Positions 35,600 to 43,981 of a DNA stretch of 64,000 nt are shown in pieces. The notes below the pieces were generated by a model, which was given only the letters and a program-made list of their open reading frames with translations, made no database searches and was not told the origin of the DNA. The stretch's first letter is position 1. Each line of letters opens with the position of its first letter. This stretch comes from Sphingobacteriales bacterium (GTDB lineage: Bacteria; Bacteroidota; Bacteroidia; Sphingobacteriales; Sphingobacteriaceae): positions 38,651 through 102,650 of the forward strand of contig JACXVB010000008.1 of the NCBI GenBank assembly GCA_014763615.1, read 5' to 3'. The position numbers and the translations under genes were made by a program.

Positions 35600-37108
35600 A
35601 TGAAATTTATTTACACCTTACTTTTGGCATGTTTTGCTACTGCTACATTTGCTCAACAACCCACTTTTATTACCGACAGTTTAGATCAATATATTAAAAC
35701 TGGAATAAAGGATTGGGATATTCCTGGCCTAGCTATTGCGATAGTAAAAGATGGAAAGCCTGTTTTAATTAAAGGTTATGGGGTTAGAGATTTGAAAACC
35801 GGAGCGCCTGTAGATGAAAACACACTGTTTATGATCGCTAGCAATAGCAAATTGTTTACGGGTACTTCCTTAGCTAATTTGGCTTATGAGAAAAAAATTA
35901 ACCTCAATGATCCCATCACTAAATACTTCCCCAACTTTAGTATTTACGATAAAAATGCATCGGCTTTACTCACTGTAAAAGATTTGATGGGACATAAAAT
36001 AGGAACCAAAACTTTTCAGGGAGATTTTACCTTTTGGGATAGCAATTTGTCTTCGGAAGAAATTATGAACCGGATGAGATTGATGAAACCGGTTTATCCT
36101 TTTCGTCAGGATTTTGGCTACTGCAACAGCTGCTTTTTAACTGCCGGAGAAGTGATCCCGAAAGTGACTGATCAAACTTGGAATCAATATGTAGAAGAGA
36201 ATATTCTGAAACCTTTGGGTATGAATAATACTTATACGGTTCATAAAGGAATGGCACAACGTCTAGACGTTTCCAAACCTTACACCAACCAGTTCACAGG
36301 TGTAATCACCGAAATTCCTTATGATAATGTCGATAATTTAGGCCCTGCAGCCAGTATGATTTCTAATGTGAAAGATCTTGCTAAATGGCTTACCTTACAG
36401 TTAGACAGCGGAAAATATCAAGGAAAACAAATTTTACCTTGGGAAGTATTGCTTACAACTAGAGATGTTAATACCGCTATTTCATCTCGTAAAAATGGAG
36501 AAAGTCATTTTGTAGATTACGGTTTGGGTGTTTTTGAAGCTGATGATGCCGGAAAACAAGTGTATTGGCATACTGGTGGCGCATTTGGTTTTGTGAGCAA
36601 CGTCTGTTTTGTACCCGAAGAGCATTTAGGAATTGCCATTCTAACCAATATGGATAATCAAGATTTCTTTGAGTTGTTGAGACATCAAATCCTGAATGCT
36701 TATCTAGGAAAACCTTATCAAAATTTAAGCAAAGCGGCCTTACCTCGTTATCAAAAAGCAAAGGCTGATGATATAGCAAAGCTTAAAGCGGAACAAGCTA
36801 GAATTGGTAAAGAAAAACCTGAGTTGGCTTTATCAGCTTATGCCGGAACTTATCATCATCCGCTTTATGGCGATATTACCATTTCTGTTTCAGGGAAGGA
36901 TTTAATGGTGGATATGAAAACCACACAAAACCTGAGTGCAAAAATGCAGTATTTAGATCATAGCGATTGGTTAATGACATACAGCAATCTAGGTTATGGA
37001 ATTTACACTACAAAGTTCAAGATGGAGAATGGTAAAGTCACCGGATTAACTATCCCAACGAATGATTTCGTGGAGTATGATAATTATGAATTTGAGAAGG
37101 TGAATTAA
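35600..37108 (+). CDS. Serine hydrolase of the beta-lactamase class C / PBP4* type, secreted
   Basis: 502 residues with a signal peptide (IYTLLLACFATATFAQ). The catalytic SxxK is SNSK near residue 77, the Tyr-x-Asn motif is YCN near 173, and the third motif is HTGG near 320. The C-terminal about 100 residues form an extra domain (SAYAGTYHHPLYGDITISV), common in this family. Substrate unknown; peptides or D-amino-acid esters are usual. Confidence 0.92.
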   Translation: MKFIYTLLLACFATATFAQQPTFITDSLDQYIKTGIKDWDIPGLAIAIVKDGKPVLIKGYGVRDLKTGAPVDENTLFMIASNSKLFTGTSLANLAYEKKINLNDPITKYFPNFSIYDKNASALLTVKDLMGHKIGTKTFQGDFTFWDSNLSSEEIMNRMRLMKPVYPFRQDFGYCNSCFLTAGEVIPKVTDQTWNQYVEENILKPLGMNNTYTVHKGMAQRLDVSKPYTNQFTGVITEIPYDNVDNLGPAASMISNVKDLAKWLTLQLDSGKYQGKQILPWEVLLTTRDVNTAISSRKNGESHFVDYGLGVFEADDAGKQVYWHTGGAFGFVSNVCFVPEEHLGIAILTNMDNQDFFELLRHQILNAYLGKPYQNLSKAALPRYQKAKADDIAKLKAEQARIGKEKPELALSAYAGTYHHPLYGDITISVSGKDLMVDMKTTQNLSAKMQYLDHSDWLMTYSNLGYGIYTTKFKMENGKVTGLTIPTNDFVEYDNYEFEKVN

Positions 37109-37126
37109 ACCTCCTCATTAAATTAT

Positions 37127-37163
37127 GAAAAGCGAAATCTTGATATCAGGGTTTCGCTTTTTT
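37127..37163 (+). terminator. Rho-independent terminator of the serine hydrolase gene
   Basis: AAAAGCGAAA arm near 37128-37137 pairs with TTTCGCTTTT near 37152-37161, followed by TTTTTA. The pair of small genes reading towards it from the right may also use it. Confidence 0.75.
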
Positions 37164-37170
37164 TATGCTA

Positions 37171-37395
37171 TTACAAATTGATTAAAGCCTCTAATGATAA
37201 GTCCTCATCAATTAATGGCCAATGGATACCATAACCTGAAGCAGAAACTTTATAAAAATTCCGCTCTGCATCTGTAGCATTTGCAAGTTTTGAAGAAATT
37301 TCTTGCAAATGAAATTGATAATGTTGACCATCAACATCCATTAGAAGCATATCCTTTTTAAAATCTATGTTTTGAATTTGATGTGTTGCTATCAT
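37171..37395 (-). CDS. DUF2442 domain protein
   Basis: 74 residues, DUF2442 type (ASGYGIHWPLIDEDLSLEAL at the end). Its start overlaps the stop of the DUF4160 gene by one base. DUF4160-DUF2442 pairs are found across bacteria and have been suggested to be toxin-antitoxin-like; this is unproven. Confidence 0.85.
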   Translation of the reverse strand: MIATHQIQNIDFKKDMLLMDVDGQHYQFHLQEISSKLANATDAERNFYKVSASGYGIHWPLIDEDLSLEALINL

Positions 37396-37652
37396 TATTT
37401 TTTAAAATATGTGTTCCAAGAATCTACAATTAAATCGAAATGCTGGTAAATAATCTTTTTAATTTCCTTTTTGGATTGAGGTGTAAGGTTAAATTCAAAA
37501 GCTTCTTTAATTTCTACCTCCTCTACCAAAATCCAAAATTTACATTCCATATCTCCTTTTTCCGCGTGAACATGAATGGGTTCAGTACCCTCATTAGAGT
37601 AGAAGAATAATCTCCAGCCGTAAATAAAAAGTATTGTTGGCATTTTAATCAA
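37395..37652 (-). CDS. DUF4160 domain protein
   Basis: 85 residues (a Met at 37643 is the likelier start: MPTILFIYGWRLFFYSNEGT). It shows the DUF4160 signature EPIHVHAEKGDMECKFWI. It is the first gene of a two-gene unit with DUF2442. Confidence 0.85.
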   Translation of the reverse strand: MIKMPTILFIYGWRLFFYSNEGTEPIHVHAEKGDMECKFWILVEEVEIKEAFEFNLTPQSKKEIKKIIYQHFDLIVDSWNTYFKK

Positions 37653-37783
37653 ATTTAGCTATTATCTTTAATTTCCTCAACTTTGCGATATAAAGAAAAA
37701 TCCCTACACAAAACAATAATCAAATAGTTCCCAAAAAATAGAATTAGGCTTATATTCGTAGCCGATAATAAAAATCAAGGGAA

Positions 37784-39556
37784 ATGCACAGAACACATAC
37801 TTGCGGGGAATTGAGCCTGAAAAATTTAGGCGAACAGGTAACTTTAAGCGGTTGGGTACAAAAATCACGTGATTTAGGTGGGACTACTTTTATTGACGTA
37901 AGAGACCGCTACGGATTAACCCAATTGGTGGTAAACACAGATGACGCTGCCGATTTACGTACCAAAGTGAAGGATTTAGGTCGTGAGTTTGTGATAAAAG
38001 TGAAAGGAACTGTGGTAGAGCGTTCCAATAAAAACCCAAAAATCCCCACTGGAGAAATTGAAATTAAAGTTTCTGATTTAGAGATTCTGAACGTAGCCAA
38101 ATTACCTCCGTTCATGATTGAAGATGAGACTGATGGCGGCGATGAGTTACGTATGAAATATCGTTACCTCGATTTACGTCGTAACCCTGTTCGAAATAAC
38201 TTGATTTTACGCCATAAAATGGCTCAGGAAATTAGAAAATATTTAGATGCTCAAGGATTTTTAGAGGTAGAAACTCCGGTTTTAATCAAATCCACACCAG
38301 AAGGCGCAAGAGATTTCGTGGTACCTAGCCGCATGAATCCGGGTGAGTTTTATGCTTTGCCGCAATCGCCGCAAACCTTCAAGCAATTGTTAATGGTTTC
38401 TGGTTTCGATCGCTATTTCCAGATTGTAAAATGCTTTAGAGATGAAGATTTAAGAGCCGACCGTCAGCCCGAGTTTACCCAGATTGATTGCGAAATGGCT
38501 TTTATTGAACAAGAGGATATCTTAAACATGTTTGAAGGCTTAACCCGCCACATGTTCAAAAATGTGAAGGGAATTGAGTTTAATGATTTCCCGAGAATGC
38601 ATTATGCGGATGCAATGCGTTTATATGGATCTGATAAACCAGATATCCGCTTTGGGATGCAATTTGTGAGCCTCACCCCAGCCCTCTCCGAAGGAGAGGG
38701 AGAAGACCTCGTAAAAGGTTTTGGTTTCCCAGTTTTTGATAACGCAGAGTTTGTGGTAGGTATTAATGCAAAAGGAGCAGCAACATACACTCGCAAACAA
38801 TTAGATGAATTAACAGACTTTGTAAAACGCCCTCAAATTGGTGCTACAGGCTTAATCTATATGCGCCACAATGAAGATGGAACCTTAAAATCATCTGTAG
38901 ATAAATTTTACGATGAAGAACAACTGAAAAAATGGTCGGCCGCTTTTGCTACCGATCCAGGCGATTTAGTTTTGATTTTAGCAGGAGGAAAAGACAAAGT
39001 CCGCAAGCAACTGAACGAATTACGCTTAGAAATGGGCAACCGTTTGGGCTTACGCGATAAAAATACATTTGCGCCACTTTGGGTAATCGATTTTCCATTA
39101 TTAGAATGGGATGAGGAAACAGAGCGTTATCACGCCATGCACCATCCATTTACTTCTCCAAAACCAGAGGATATTCCTTTGTTAGATTCATATCCTGGAA
39201 ATGTAAGGGCCAATGCCTATGATTTAGTGATCAATGGAACAGAAATTGGAGGGGGTTCTATCCGTATTCACGATAGAAAGCTGCAATCTATCATGTTTAA
39301 ACACTTAGGATTTTCGCCAGAAGAAGCACAAAAACAATTCGGTTTCTTGTTAGAAGCTTTTGAATATGGCGCTCCTCCACATGGTGGTATTGCTTTCGGG
39401 TTTGATCGTTTGGTTTCCATTTTAGCTGGATTAGATACCATTAGAGACGTGATTGCTTTCCCAAAAAACAACTCAGGCCGAGATGTGATGATTGATTCTC
39501 CATCCACCATTGATGATAAACAGAAAAAAGAATTATTTATTGAGACAACAGTTTAG
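37784..39556 (+). CDS. aspS: Aspartyl-tRNA synthetase with an in-frame repeat insert
   Basis: Charges tRNA-Asp. 590 residues: OB-fold anticodon domain, class II catalytic core with motif 2 [16 protein letters not shown] and motif 3 GIAFGFDRL. Normal order and length, except for about residues 295-310 ([14 protein letters not shown]). That stretch is the translation of a CCTCACCCCAGCCCTCTCC / GGAGAGGG palindrome, and lies between RFGMQFV and [13 protein letters not shown], which join smoothly in the family. Whether the enzyme has only the discriminating (tRNA-Asp only) or also the tRNA-Asn specificity was not checked. It is separate from its neighbours, with its own terminator. Confidence 0.98.
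   Translation: MHRTHTCGELSLKNLGEQVTLSGWVQKSRDLGGTTFIDVRDRYGLTQLVVNTDDAADLRTKVKDLGREFVIKVKGTVVERSNKNPKIPTGEIEIKVSDLEILNVAKLPPFMIEDETDGGDELRMKYRYLDLRRNPVRNNLILRHKMAQEIRKYLDAQGFLEVETPVLIKSTPEGARDFVVPSRMNPGEFYALPQSPQTFKQLLMVSGFDRYFQIVKCFRDEDLRADRQPEFTQIDCEMAFIEQEDILNMFEGLTRHMFKNVKGIEFNDFPRMHYADAMRLYGSDKPDIRFGMQFVSLTPALSEGEGEDLVKGFGFPVFDNAEFVVGINAKGAATYTRKQLDELTDFVKRPQIGATGLIYMRHNEDGTLKSSVDKFYDEEQLKKWSAAFATDPGDLVLILAGGKDKVRKQLNELRLEMGNRLGLRDKNTFAPLWVIDFPLLEWDEETERYHAMHHPFTSPKPEDIPLLDSYPGNVRANAYDLVINGTEIGGGSIRIHDRKLQSIMFKHLGFSPEEAQKQFGFLLEAFEYGAPPHGGIAFGFDRLVSILAGLDTIRDVIAFPKNNSGRDVMIDSPSTIDDKQKKELFIETTV
38671..38712. repeat. Palindromic repeat inside aspS, in frame
   Basis: CCTCACCCCAG, then CCCTCTCC-GAA-GGAGAGGG (38682-38700), the same family as the intergenic repeats at 11424-11500 and 27226-27244. 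It is read as [12 protein letters not shown]. Confidence 0.85.
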
Positions 39557-39610
39557 CAAGGAGTATTAAAATGTGAGCATTCAGATTCTTGCCGAATGAT
39601 AAAATTAAAG

Positions 39611-39637
39611 CCTGACCATTTTGGTTGGGTTTTTTTA
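39611..39637 (+). terminator. Terminator of aspS
   Basis: CCTGACC (39611-39617) / GGTTGGG (39623-39629) with two G-T pairs and loop ATTTT, then TTTTTTT. Confidence 0.6.
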
Positions 39638-39727
39638 TTAAAAATGTTACAATCTGCTTTTCTGAAATTGAGCTTGGATTGTTTATCTTGTGTGTTCATT
39701 CGAATCTAAAACTAAAAGCAAATCAAT

Positions 39728-41047
39728 ATGAAAAGAATCTTACTCACCTTTTTTGCTGGATTTTCTCTCATCGGAATCTCCTTTTCAGCCTCAGCCCAAA
39801 CAGAAGCATTAAAACAAAAAGTATCGGCTAAAGCCGATGCCTTAGAAAAACAAGTAATTGCTTGGCGAGAAAATTTTCATGAACATCCAGAATTGGGAAA
39901 TCGCGAATTTAGAACTTCAAAAATAGTAGCTGATCATCTAAAATCATTAGGAATTGAAGTACAAACCGGAGTTGCACACACTGGCGTAGTAGGTATTTTA
40001 AAAGGAGGAAAACCTGGCTCCGTAGTAGCTTTAAGAGCAGATATGGATGCACTACCCGTAACCGAAAGAACACCTGTTCCTTTTGCATCAAAAGTAAAAG
40101 CGCAGTATAACGGACAAGAAGTGGGCGTAATGCATGCTTGCGGACATGATTCTCATACCGCCATTTTAATGGGCGTTGCAGAAGTTTTGGCTTCTATGAA
40201 AGCGGATTTAAAGGGAACCGTAAAGTTCATATTTCAGCCTGCCGAAGAAGGTGCGCCTTTTGGTGAAGAAGGTGGAGCCGAATTAATGGTAAAGGAAGGT
40301 GTAATGGAAAACCCTCACGTGGATGCCGTTTTTGGCTTGCATATCAACTCTCAGACTGAGGTGGGTAAAATCGCTTATCGCCCGGGTGGAACGATGGCGA
40401 GTGTCAACGATATGAAAATCACAGTTCATGGTCGCCAGGCTCATGGTGCCTATCCTTGGTCTTCTATTGATCCGGTAGTGGTTTCTGCACAGATTATCAA
40501 TGCTTTACAAACCATTGTAAGTAGAAATTTAAATGTTACTGAAAATGCTGGAGTGGTAACTATTGGCTCTATTCATGGCGGTGTGCGTTCTAATATCATC
40601 CCAGAAGAAGTGGTGATGTTGGGAACCGTTAGAAACTTAAGTAAAGATGATGAAAAAATGTTTATCGAGCGTATCAAAACTATTGTGACTAAAACCGCAG
40701 AAGCTGCAGGAGCTACCGCAGAAGTGAAGATTCCTTACAGTAATCACTATCCGGTTACTTATAACGACCCTGCTTTAACTGCTAAAATGTTGCCTACTTT
40801 ACAGGCCGTTGCTGGAACAGATAATGTTTTATTAAAACCTGCTGTTACTGGTGCCGAAGACTTTTCATTCTATCAAGAAAAAGCTCCTGGTTTGTTTATC
40901 TTTTTGGGAGGAATGCCTAAAGGAGAAGATCCAAAATTAGCGCCATCACATCACACCCCAGATTTTTTTATTGATGAAAGTGGATTTAAACTTGGCGTAA
41001 AAACTTTAGCCGATTTAACGATTGATTATTTAAATAAAGGGAAGTAA
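39728..41047 (+). CDS. M20-family metal-dependent amidohydrolase, secreted
   Basis: 439 residues with a signal peptide (TFFAGFSLIGISFSASAQ). Motifs LRADMDALP, HACGHDSHTA, QPAEEGAPF and SHHTPDFFID are those of the N-acyl-amino-acid amidohydrolase group. A paralogue without a signal peptide is at 8175-9359; this one works outside the cytoplasm. Confidence 0.93.
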   Translation: MKRILLTFFAGFSLIGISFSASAQTEALKQKVSAKADALEKQVIAWRENFHEHPELGNREFRTSKIVADHLKSLGIEVQTGVAHTGVVGILKGGKPGSVVALRADMDALPVTERTPVPFASKVKAQYNGQEVGVMHACGHDSHTAILMGVAEVLASMKADLKGTVKFIFQPAEEGAPFGEEGGAELMVKEGVMENPHVDAVFGLHINSQTEVGKIAYRPGGTMASVNDMKITVHGRQAHGAYPWSSIDPVVVSAQIINALQTIVSRNLNVTENAGVVTIGSIHGGVRSNIIPEEVVMLGTVRNLSKDDEKMFIERIKTIVTKTAEAAGATAEVKIPYSNHYPVTYNDPALTAKMLPTLQAVAGTDNVLLKPAVTGAEDFSFYQEKAPGLFIFLGGMPKGEDPKLAPSHHTPDFFIDESGFKLGVKTLADLTIDYLNKGK

Positions 41048-41055
41048 TTTGCTAT

Positions 41056-41097
41056 GGATGAAGGATGATTTTTGGTCTTTCATCCTCCTTTTTATTT
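41056..41097 (+). terminator. Probable terminator after the amidohydrolase
   Basis: GGATGAA (41056-41062) / TTCATCC (41079-41085) followed by TCCTTTTTATTTTT. The loop is 16 bases. Confidence 0.5.
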
Positions 41098-41235
41098 TTA
41101 GACTTTTAATTTCCTCATTGGAAATTTAAAATATAAATAGACTATTTTAAGCCAAACATCAGCTAATTTTGATGCTTTTAAGACTAAAAAATCATCTAAG
41201 CAAACCAAAAAGGTATTTGATAGTTTAAGCTTGCA

Positions 41236-41715
41236 ATGACAGAACAAAAAGAAGAATTTTCATATTACAATGGCGAAGCAAAGTTTTCGCCGGTACCCAT
41301 GTCGGTAAATTCACCGCCTATCAAAATGATAGACAAAAATAAGGTGAAAGCGAACGCGGTTGAGGCGATGCACATGCAAGCGCATCAACAAATTAGTATG
41401 CTGCGCAAACAAGCAGAACTAATTATGCAACAGGTAAAAGAGATTGAAGATCGTCTAAAAATTTCAGAATTAATCTACAAAGCCGAAATGCGCTTTAAAC
41501 CAGTAATGGGTCAGATTTATCACTTGTATGAAAAAGAAGATGGCCTGTTTATGGTAAGTTTAATCGGCCCGAACGAATGGGGTAGATCTCCATCTTTTAA
41601 AAGATATTTATCTACCATACGCCTACTTTCAGATTCTACTTGGGATATTTTGGATAAGGCCTCATTTAATTTTGATGAGTTTCAAGAAGCCATTGCATCA
41701 AATCAGGATACTTAA
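41236..41715 (+). CDS. DUF2452 domain protein
   Basis: 159 residues. DUF2452-type ending: HLYEKEDGLFMVSLIGPNEW and SFKRYLSTIRLLSDSTWDIL. The middle part looks like a coiled coil (LRKQAELIMQQVKEIEDRL). Function unknown. Its last 50 bases overlap the convergent gene that ends at 41666. Confidence 0.85.
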   Translation: MTEQKEEFSYYNGEAKFSPVPMSVNSPPIKMIDKNKVKANAVEAMHMQAHQQISMLRKQAELIMQQVKEIEDRLKISELIYKAEMRFKPVMGQIYHLYEKEDGLFMVSLIGPNEWGRSPSFKRYLSTIRLLSDSTWDILDKASFNFDEFQEAIASNQDT

Positions 41716-42490
41716 ATCTGTAGCCGTATACAAAAATAATTTTGGAGGAATCTACAATTTTATAGCTCCCTTTTTCAGTCAAAAAGTCAGCTATTGAGCC
41801 ATTAAATTTTTCACTTGCTAAAGTGTAGAAATCTTTTTTTGTTGGATGTGATGGTGCTGCTGCATTAATTGTTTCATCCCAAATTTCTTGACGGATGACA
41901 TGTTGAATAATTCCGATACAATCATCCAAATGGATGAGGTTAACCGGAGCCAAACCATTAGGAATATCCTTTTTACCTCCAAAAAATCTTCCTGGATCTC
42001 GCTCTGGTCCAATTAATCCAGCCATTCTAATAATGGTTGTTTTAATATTTTGAAGCTTCTTGAAAACTTTTTCAGCATTTACCATTCTTAAACCTGAGGC
42101 AGAGGTATCAGTACCTGAATTTTCATTTACTGAACCATTAGTTTCTGGATAAACAGAGGTAGAAGAAATAAATATAATTCTTTTAATCGGAGCGCTTTGA
42201 ATGGCTTTCGCCAGATTTTCCATCATTTCTTGGTAAAGTGAAGCTTCCTCAGTACTTCTACCGGGTGGAATATTGATGATTAATAAATCAACATCCAAAA
42301 ATAAATGGATATCATCCCCTACTATTTTCGGATTAAGCTGTACTATATATGGGTCGATATGATGAGCCGCAATCTCTTGCAGTTTTGAAACTTGAGTAGT
42401 AGATCCCTTCACAAAAAAACCATCCTTCTTTAATTGAGATGCTAATGGAAGGCCAAGCCATCCACATCCTAAAACTGCAATCCTCTCCAT
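41666..42490 (-). CDS. NAD(P)-dependent epimerase/dehydratase-like protein (YeeZ-type SDR)
   Basis: 274 residues from ATG 42490 (MERIAVLGCGWLGLPLASQL); other Mets lie 4 and 15 codons upstream. Rossmann motif VLGCGWLGLPLA, then SSTSVYPETNG as in extended SDRs, and RMAGLIGPERDP. The closest type is E. coli YeeZ; substrate unknown. The last 50 bases are shared with the convergent DUF2452 gene, and divergent upstream is the OmpA lipoprotein gene. Confidence 0.85.
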   Translation of the reverse strand: MERIAVLGCGWLGLPLASQLKKDGFFVKGSTTQVSKLQEIAAHHIDPYIVQLNPKIVGDDIHLFLDVDLLIINIPPGRSTEEASLYQEMMENLAKAIQSAPIKRIIFISSTSVYPETNGSVNENSGTDTSASGLRMVNAEKVFKKLQNIKTTIIRMAGLIGPERDPGRFFGGKKDIPNGLAPVNLIHLDDCIGIIQHVIRQEIWDETINAAAPSHPTKKDFYTLASEKFNGSIADFLTEKGSYKIVDSSKIIFVYGYRFKYPDLMQWLLETHQN

Positions 42491-42535
42491 TTCGTTTTTC
42501 ATTTGAATACAAATTACTAATAAAATTTTTGGCAT

Positions 42536-42543
42536 TAGCTTTG
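42536..42543 (+). promoter_or_regulatory. Possible -7 box of the OmpA lipoprotein gene
   Basis: TAGCTTTG matches TAnnTTTG; no -33 element at the right spacing. The start point would be about 42550, just before the first possible ATG (42557). Confidence 0.35.
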
Positions 42544-42580
42544 AAAGTAATAAAGCATGACAACAAAAGAAATAACAAAT

Positions 42581-43267
42581 ATGAAAACCTATTTTTCAAA
42601 AACAACAATGGTTGTTTTGGCAGCTTTAATTACAATATCTACTATAATTACATCTTGTGAATCATTAACTAAAACCCAAAAAGGTGCCGGAATTGGTGCT
42701 ATTGCTGGGGGCACAATTGGCGCTTTAATTGGTAAAAAAGCTGGTAATACAGCCGTTGGCGCTATATTAGGTGGTGCAATTGGAGGTACTGCTGGTGCTT
42801 ACATTGGTAGAAAGATGGACCAACAAGCAAAAGAAATTGAGCAAACTGTTCCAGGGGCTACTGTAATTCCGGCAGGCGAAGGTATCATCGTAAAGTTTGA
42901 TTCAGGAATACTTTTTGGCTTTGATCAATCAGATTTAACAGCCAATGCTAAACAAAACATTGATAATTTAGCCAAATCATTAAATAACTATCCCAATACA
43001 GATATTATGATTATCGGACATACTGATGCATTAGGATCTGATCCTTATAACAAGAAGCTTTCTTTACAGCGAGCAAATGCAGTTAGAGATTATGCAATCG
43101 CAAAAGGTGTAGATAGTGGTCGATTGAAAACAGAAGGTAGAGGCGAAACTGAGCCTATTGCTTCTAATGATACCGAAGAAGGTAGAGCGCAAAACCGTAG
43201 AGTAGAGATTGTTATCGTTGCAAATGATAAAATGAAGGCTGAAGCGAAGGCTGCGGCAGGCAAGTAA
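42581..43267 (+). CDS. OmpA-family lipoprotein with glycine-zipper segment
   Basis: 228 residues from ATG 42581; the frame begins 8 codons earlier at 42557. Lipoprotein signal VVLAALITISTIITSC, then a glycine-rich segment (GAGIGAIAGGTIGALIG, GAILGGAIGGTAGAYIG), then a C-terminal OmpA domain (IMIIGHTDALGSDPYNKKLS, NRRVEI) that binds peptidoglycan. It probably links the outer membrane to the cell wall. It is ended by a strong terminator. Confidence 0.93.
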   Translation: MKTYFSKTTMVVLAALITISTIITSCESLTKTQKGAGIGAIAGGTIGALIGKKAGNTAVGAILGGAIGGTAGAYIGRKMDQQAKEIEQTVPGATVIPAGEGIIVKFDSGILFGFDQSDLTANAKQNIDNLAKSLNNYPNTDIMIIGHTDALGSDPYNKKLSLQRANAVRDYAIAKGVDSGRLKTEGRGETEPIASNDTEEGRAQNRRVEIVIVANDKMKAEAKAAAGK

Positions 43268-43286
43268 TTACCCTCAACATATATTT

Positions 43287-43323
43287 AAAAAAAGGAATCT
43301 TGTTAATCAGATTCCTTTTTTTG
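43287..43323 (+). terminator. Rho-independent terminator of the OmpA lipoprotein gene
   Basis: AAAAAGGAATC (43288-43298) / GATTCCTTTTT (43310-43320) with an 11-base loop, then TT. Confidence 0.85.
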
Positions 43324-43461
43324 ATTAAAAATTTAATTTTTGTCAAAATTATATCAGTTTAAATAAATTTTTGATAAAAATATATTTAATAGCTTGTATT
43401 TTTAATATTAAAATAGGTTATTTGTAGTGAAAATATTAATCAAACATTAATTGTCATTAAA

Positions 43462-43908
43462 ATGTTCAACAAAATAAATCAATGGTTACAAGAAAACGTA
43501 AAGAATGAGGTTTTCTTAAATGCTGGGATAGCAAAAGATTCTGTTGAAGCTGTAATTAGTGAAGCTTCAGGAGCTGTTATTGATGTGTTGAAATCGCAAT
43601 TAGATTCTGGCAAGGCTAAGGATCTGATGAGCTTTTTTAAGGGCAAGAAATCGGAGCAAGAAGTTTTATTAAAAATGATGGTAAAAAAATACGCTAATCG
43701 TTTAAATAAATATCATGCAGTTGCTCCTGCTAAAGCAGAAGAATTGGCAAAAGTTGTGATTCCGGTTGCAATGAAAAAATGCATTGCAGAAACCACAACT
43801 GATGTAAAACAAGAAAAAGGGATTTTCGCTTTATTAAACTGGTTAAGTGGTAACACTGTAAATTTTGAAAATTTCTTCTTAAGAATGGACTATTTACAAA
43901 TCGCGTAA
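43462..43908 (+). CDS. Small protein of unknown function
   Basis: 148 residues, mostly helical by appearance (IAKDSVEAVISEASGAVIDV, LLKMMVKKYANRL), no signal peptide, one central Cys (AMKKCIAE). It ends in NTVNFENFFLRMDYLQIA. I do not recognise the family. Very A+T-rich DNA precedes it (43330-43450) and a strong terminator follows, so it looks like a genuine monocistronic gene. Confidence 0.7.
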   Translation: MFNKINQWLQENVKNEVFLNAGIAKDSVEAVISEASGAVIDVLKSQLDSGKAKDLMSFFKGKKSEQEVLLKMMVKKYANRLNKYHAVAPAKAEELAKVVIPVAMKKCIAETTTDVKQEKGIFALLNWLSGNTVNFENFFLRMDYLQIA

Positions 43909-43928
43909 GCAAGTTCATTCTTTCATAA

Positions 43929-43963
43929 AAAAAAGCATCCTTGATTATCAGGATGCTTTTTTT
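43929..43963. terminator. Bidirectional terminator between two convergent genes
   Basis: AAAAAGCATCCT (43930-43941) / AGGATGCTTTTT (43950-43961), with A and T runs on both outer sides, so it can work for either strand. Confidence 0.9.
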
Positions 43964-43981
43964 ATGATTTAGATTTAGCTT

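Noticed and set aside
43330..43460. A+T-rich stretch as a replication origin
   Set aside because: No DnaA-box cluster, no dnaA or dnaN near; more likely the promoter region of the gene at 43462.
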